The translations under genes and the position numbers were made by a program. The notes beneath the pieces were generated by a model that made no database searches, was not told the DNA's origin, and saw only the letters and a program-made list of their open reading frames with translations. 8,485 nucleotides of DNA from a bacterium (GTDB taxonomy: Bacteria; JAMCPX01). The stretch spans positions 1-8,485 of the forward strand of contig JAJYJX010000113.1 in NCBI GenBank assembly GCA_021789095.1. Direction: 5' to 3'. Positions 5,836 to 8,485 of this stretch are shown here, piece by piece (position 1 is the stretch's first letter; every line of letters begins with the position of its first letter).

Positions 5836-6384
5836 TCAAAGTGTGACGTTAAGGTTCAGCGAAGATGATTCGAAGCCGTTTACTTTGACCTCGATCCTGT
5901 ATGCCCCTGGCTCAAGCTGCTTCGGGATGGTCAGCATGACCATATTCAGGGATTCCTCACCCTTTGCATATTTCCTGTCAAGCATCGTAACTGCTTTACT
6001 CCAGTCAGACTTTGGTGCAAGTGTTACATCAACCTCTGCATTCTCCGGTGCAGGACCTGCAAGATCGAACGCAAGCCTGTCACCGGGATGAACATCCAAT
6101 GAATCCATCCTTATGTCTATGTGCCTCCTTTCTCTTCTTTCTCTCCTGCCGTCTCTCCCAAAGTATATTGAGCCTGTAGTAAAGTCCACAACCAGTGCTA
6201 CCACGCCCGGGACAATACCGACAAGAAGCCAAAGACAATCCATGATGAGTACCACACCGTCAACATCCCCCGGCCTATTACCCCTTCTTTCAGGGTAGAG
6301 GATGAAGCCGCAATTTACAGTTGTGAATACCATTAATACCAAGACTACTACTACCAAAAAACGCGACCTGATAATTTTCTTCAC
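5836..6384 (-). CDS. Membrane-anchored or lipoprotein-like protein of unknown function
   Basis: A 182-residue protein with two parts. Residues 1-75 carry a basic start and hydrophobic stretch (8-22), then CGFILYPERRG, then a second hydrophobic segment (about 42-67) ending VDFTTGSIYFG. The order C-G-x-x-LYPERRG, hydrophobic PGV, DFTTGxIY is one I recognise from small lipoproteins of Gram-negative bacteria with no known function. Cys25 would be the lipidated residue, but TVNC is not a canonical lipobox (Asn before Cys), so lipidation is uncertain. After a very basic linker (GRDGRRERRERRH, 77-89) comes a C-terminal beta-rich stretch (about 89-182) that could be an immunoglobulin-like domain facing the periplasm. 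The start is GTG 6384, supported by AGGAGG 8-9 bases upstream. It has its own promoter and precedes the sugar kinase gene by 20 bases. I assign no function. Confidence 0.8.
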   Translation of the reverse strand: MKKIIRSRFLVVVVLVLMVFTTVNCGFILYPERRGNRPGDVDGVVLIMDCLWLLVGIVPGVVALVVDFTTGSIYFGRDGRRERRERRHIDIRMDSLDVHPGDRLAFDLAGPAPENAEVDVTLAPKSDWSKAVTMLDRKYAKGEESLNMVMLTIPKQLEPGAYRIEVKVNGFESSSLNLNVTL

Positions 6385-6420
6385 CTTATCTCCCTCCTGA
6401 TTCCTATTCTGATACGGCTT

Positions 6421-6450
6421 TTAATAGCTTATTTTCTATTTTTTTGTCAA
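6421..6450 (-). promoter_or_regulatory. Candidate promoter for the membrane-protein/kinase unit
   Basis: On the minus strand: TTGACA (6450-6445), an A-rich 18-base spacer, then TATTAA (6426-6421). The -35 is perfect and the -10 matches 4 of 6. It lies about 37 bases before GTG 6384, in the 138-bp gap after galT, so this unit need not depend on galT transcription. Confidence 0.5.
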
Positions 6451-6522
6451 CATTGATGCCCTGCTGTGTCCTTTACGAATTAAAAGGGAAGAGAAGAAAG
6501 CAGGGGTCAATACCGGGTATAT

Positions 6523-7515
6523 TTAAAACTGAACATCCCTGAGAAACCTGGCACTGTTGTCAGGCAGTGACGGGTTTATATACATGCCCGTGCCCATCTC
6601 GAAACCCGCTGTTCTTGTTACCCTGGCAACAATGGAGAGGTACCAGTGGAAGTACCTTACGGCATTTTCCTGCGGCGAGAGCGATCGGATAACATAATTC
6701 AAATCAGGGTCGCTGAGCCCGTGATACAGCCGCAGAAGTGTATCCTTCAGTATATCGGCAAGGTCTGAAATCTCTGCATCGGTTATATACCCGAAACATC
6801 CGTTGTGCCTCTTGGGAAAGATCCATATATGGAAAGGTGACAGTGCAGCATACGGAATAAACACAACAAATGACTTATTTTCAGAGACGACCCTTGTCAT
6901 TTCCCTCTGCTCTTCCTTCATATACCAGCAGTAAAGGCATTCTCCGAAATCGTCGTAGTACCTCAATGCCTCTTCGATCCTGCCCTTTACCTGTCCCGGT
7001 ATTACCGGCGTACCAACGATCTGCGAATGGGGATGCTGGAGTGATGTACCGGCCCTCAGTCCGTGGTTCTTGAACACGATAACGTGTTTAATTTCGTCAT
7101 TTTTGTAAAAATCCAGAAACCTGTTCCTGTAAGAATATATGATCTCCCCCACATGTGAAGCTGGCAGGAATGCCGTCGGCATGTTGTGCTGCTGTGTTTC
7201 TATGATGACTTCATGTATACCGAAACCGGTCATGAATTTCTTGAAACCCATGACGTGCCTGACAATATCATAACCGGGGGTCAATGCAGAAAACTTATTG
7301 AGTGTAGACCTGACCGTCCATTGGCCGTTGTTACTTATGCGGAACGTTTCTTCAGGTGTCTGGTCTTCATTGCCGGGACAGAACGGGCATGTTGGAACGT
7401 ATCCGGGTACTGCTTCTTTTTTCTTCGCAGAAGTAAAGTCCTCGGGCCGTTTGGAGCGTTCAGGTGCTATAATAACCCAGTCGCCTGTCACAAAATTAAA
7501 CCGGATCTCGGACAT
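6523..7515 (-). CDS. galT: Galactose-1-phosphate uridylyltransferase
   Basis: A 330-residue GalT of the HIT superfamily. GalT exchanges UMP between UDP-glucose and galactose-1-phosphate through a uridylyl-histidine intermediate (Leloir pathway, cytoplasm). Visible are the N-terminal RFNFVTGDWVIIAPER, the zinc pair Cys43-x-x-Cys46 (CPFC), HEVIIET, FKNHG and the active site QHPHSQIVGTP with nucleophile His163. In the C-terminal half FHIWIFPKRH and AGFEMGTGMYIN are typical. One oddity: the usual HWHIEI-PR motif reads HWYLSIVAR (290-298), so the second His, the Glu and the Pro are replaced. Related proteins act on other sugar-1-phosphates or nucleotides, so exact substrate is not certain. I chose ATG 7515 because the family's conserved N-terminus begins there; a TTG at 7533 is in frame. 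The ribosome binding site at 7515 is weak, while a perfect AGGAGG lies farther up in front of a short ORF. Confidence 0.92.
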   Translation of the reverse strand: MSEIRFNFVTGDWVIIAPERSKRPEDFTSAKKKEAVPGYVPTCPFCPGNEDQTPEETFRISNNGQWTVRSTLNKFSALTPGYDIVRHVMGFKKFMTGFGIHEVIIETQQHNMPTAFLPASHVGEIIYSYRNRFLDFYKNDEIKHVIVFKNHGLRAGTSLQHPHSQIVGTPVIPGQVKGRIEEALRYYDDFGECLYCWYMKEEQREMTRVVSENKSFVVFIPYAALSPFHIWIFPKRHNGCFGYITDAEISDLADILKDTLLRLYHGLSDPDLNYVIRSLSPQENAVRYFHWYLSIVARVTRTAGFEMGTGMYINPSLPDNSARFLRDVQF

Positions 7516-7523
7516 ATCACTAC

Positions 7524-7601
7524 TTATAACCAACAGCCGTACAAATACAAGCGTTTCATGTATTCAAAAAGTTCAACAGCAAGGTTTGTTCGCCCGCTCA
7601 A
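7524..7601 (-). CDS. Possible 25-residue upstream ORF before galT
   Basis: A short frame from TTG 7601 to TAA 7524, preceded by a perfect AGGAGG (7616-7611) at 9 bases. It ends 8 bases before the galT ATG, in a different frame, so translation could be coupled to galT, whose own ribosome binding site is poor. The peptide (SGRTNLAVELFEYMKRLYLY near its middle) reads like an amphipathic helix and could equally be the tail of a lost gene, since the frame is open upstream through the palindrome to about 7661. No homolog is recognised. A chance ORF is quite possible. Confidence 0.25.
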   Translation of the reverse strand: MSGRTNLAVELFEYMKRLYLYGCWL

Positions 7602-7615
7602 CCCTGCGATCCTCC

Positions 7616-7646
7616 TGTAGGGACGATTTACCGAATCGCCCCTACA
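7616..7646. repeat. Palindromic repeat of the TGTAGGGGCGATT type
   Basis: TGTAGGGACGATT (7616-7628), a 5-base loop TACCG, and AATCGCCCCTACA (7634-7646). The arms pair at 12 of 13 positions; the A at 7623 is the one departure. Palindromes with TGTAGGGGCGA ends are dispersed in many bacterial genomes. A TTTGTTCGCCC at 7585-7595 may be part of a second, related unit. There is no T-tract on either side, so a terminator role is not indicated. Confidence 0.65.
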
Positions 7647-7679
7647 ATAAAATACCCATCTTTAAGTCCTCTGGCTTAA

Positions 7680-7708
7680 TTGCTTTTTGCATATTTAGTG
7701 CCTATAAA
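7680..7708 (+). promoter_or_regulatory. Candidate promoter for gltX
   Basis: TTGCTT (7680-7685), a 17-base spacer, and TATAAA (7703-7708). Transcription would begin near 7715, giving a leader of about 25 A/T-rich bases that includes the AAGGAG site. No T-box-like leader fits in this space. Confidence 0.55.
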
Positions 7709-7740
7709 AACAATGCATATATTTTTAAAAAGGAGACTGA

Positions 7741-8485
7741 ATGGAGAATGAAGTACGGGTCAGGTTTGCCCCCAGTCCGACAGGTTATCTGCACATAGGC
7801 GGTGCAAGGACAGCCCTGTTCAACCACCTGTTTGCACGGCATAACAACGGGAAATTCATACTGAGGATAGAGGACACGGACAAAGAGCGGTCGACACAGG
7901 AGTACGTGGACGCCATCATCAACGGACTTCAATGGCTCGGACTCCACTGGGACGAAGGCCCGTATCACCAGTCGGACAGGACGGTGCTTTACAAACAGCA
8001 CGCTGAAAAGCTGTTAAACGAGGGCAATGCTTACAAATGCTACTGCTCGCCTGAGGAGCTTGAGGTAAAAAGGACAAAGGCCCTTGCTGAAAAAAGAAAG
8101 CCCATCTATGACAGGACATGCAGGGAAAGAAAGGATCAACCCGCAGATAAACCTTTTGTCATAAGATTTAAATCACCACTCTATGGAACAACCATGGTCA
8201 AGGACATGGTAAAGGGCAATATCATATTCAACAACGAAGAGCTCGAGGACTTTGTCATCGTGCGCAGCGACGGCAGTCCGACCTACAACTTTGTTGTTGT
8301 TGTTGATGACGTGGATATGCGCATAACGCATGTTATACGGGGCGATGACCACCTCAACAACACCCCGAAACAGATCTTCCTGTACAACGCCTTCTTGTAT
8401 CCCGTGCCCTTGTTCGCCCATATACCGCTCATACACGGGACAGACAAGGCGCGGCTTTCAAAAAGACACGGTGCAACATCCGTGG
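7741..8485 (+). CDS. gltX: Glutamyl-tRNA synthetase, 5' part (cut by window end)
   Basis: The first 248 residues of a class I glutamyl-tRNA synthetase, which charges tRNA-Glu with glutamate in the cytoplasm. [20 protein letters not shown] contains the HIGH-type motif (18-21). [33 protein letters not shown] and the KMSKS-type LSKRH (239-243) follow in the proper order and spacing. Cys100, Cys102 and Cys127 match three ligands of the E. coli zinc site. The His that follows the third Cys by two in E. coli is not present (CRER), so zinc binding may differ or be lost. ATG 7741 follows AAGGAG at 5 bases. The reading frame is intact to the window end; about half the protein, the anticodon-binding part, is missing. 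It is transcribed away from galT. Confidence 0.96.
   Translation, partial: MENEVRVRFAPSPTGYLHIGGARTALFNHLFARHNNGKFILRIEDTDKERSTQEYVDAIINGLQWLGLHWDEGPYHQSDRTVLYKQHAEKLLNEGNAYKCYCSPEELEVKRTKALAEKRKPIYDRTCRERKDQPADKPFVIRFKSPLYGTTMVKDMVKGNIIFNNEELEDFVIVRSDGSPTYNFVVVVDDVDMRITHVIRGDDHLNNTPKQIFLYNAFLYPVPLFAHIPLIHGTDKARLSKRHGATSV

Noticed and set aside
5387-6091. Long plus-strand open frame opposite the sugar kinase and the membrane protein
   Set aside because: It crosses two well-supported minus-strand genes and has Cys/Phe-rich composition typical of antisense frames.
8291-8305. GTT tandem repeat in gltX
   Set aside because: It encodes the Val run in the conserved YNFxVVVDD segment; only a few units and explained by the protein.

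Overview
This is a bacterial chromosomal segment of moderate GC content with ordinary housekeeping and envelope genes. No marker fixes the taxon. The mix is a cytoplasmic-looking HtrA/PDZ protease, a DUF134 regulator with a NifX-like protein, a DUF1571 protein, an exported MsrA-MsrB fusion, a PfkB-family sugar kinase, a GalT of the environmental type and a non-discriminating-type GluRS. This suggests a Gram-negative, probably anaerobic or microaerophilic lineage such as Nitrospirota or Desulfobacterota. That assignment is inference from gene families only.

Layout, left to right. Positions 1-531 hold the decayed 3' part of an aldo/keto reductase gene, with one frameshift and one in-frame stop. 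It converges on an HtrA-like protease gene (537-1556, minus strand). A DUF1571 gene (1669-2589, plus) is divergent from the protease and has a clear sigma70-type promoter. It is followed by an msrA-msrB fusion (2638-3702, plus). Next comes a minus-strand pair, DUF134 regulator (4652-4167) then NifX-like protein (4154-3774), behind a consensus promoter overlapped by a near-perfect 22-bp palindrome. A double-hairpin repeat (4762-4824) separates this pair from a minus-strand group: PfkB-family kinase (5815-4847), a membrane or lipoprotein gene (6384-5836) with its own promoter, and galT (7515-6523). galT is divergent from gltX (7741 onward, plus, cut by the window end). A palindromic repeat and a possible 25-codon upstream ORF lie in the galT-gltX gap.

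The most interesting observation is a 101-bp MITE-like element at 1707-1807. It has 12-bp perfect terminal inverted repeats and is flanked by a 4-bp direct repeat (TAAA). It lies inside the N-terminal coding region of the DUF1571 gene. Element plus one duplicated TAAA is exactly 105 bp, so the frame is kept and 35 stop-free codons are added. Removing them restores a conventional-looking signal peptide. The element's right end plus flank (TAACGGGGTAAA) recurs at 521-532, where the degraded aldo/keto reductase region ends. Together with two other palindromic repeat families nearby, this suggests a genome rich in short non-autonomous elements.

Functional links: GalT and the sugar kinase could both serve hexose-phosphate metabolism. 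MsrAB and DUF1571 are probably exported and co-transcribed. The DUF134/NifX pair looks like a self-contained, possibly autoregulated, metal-cluster-related unit. These pathway links are inference from position and family.
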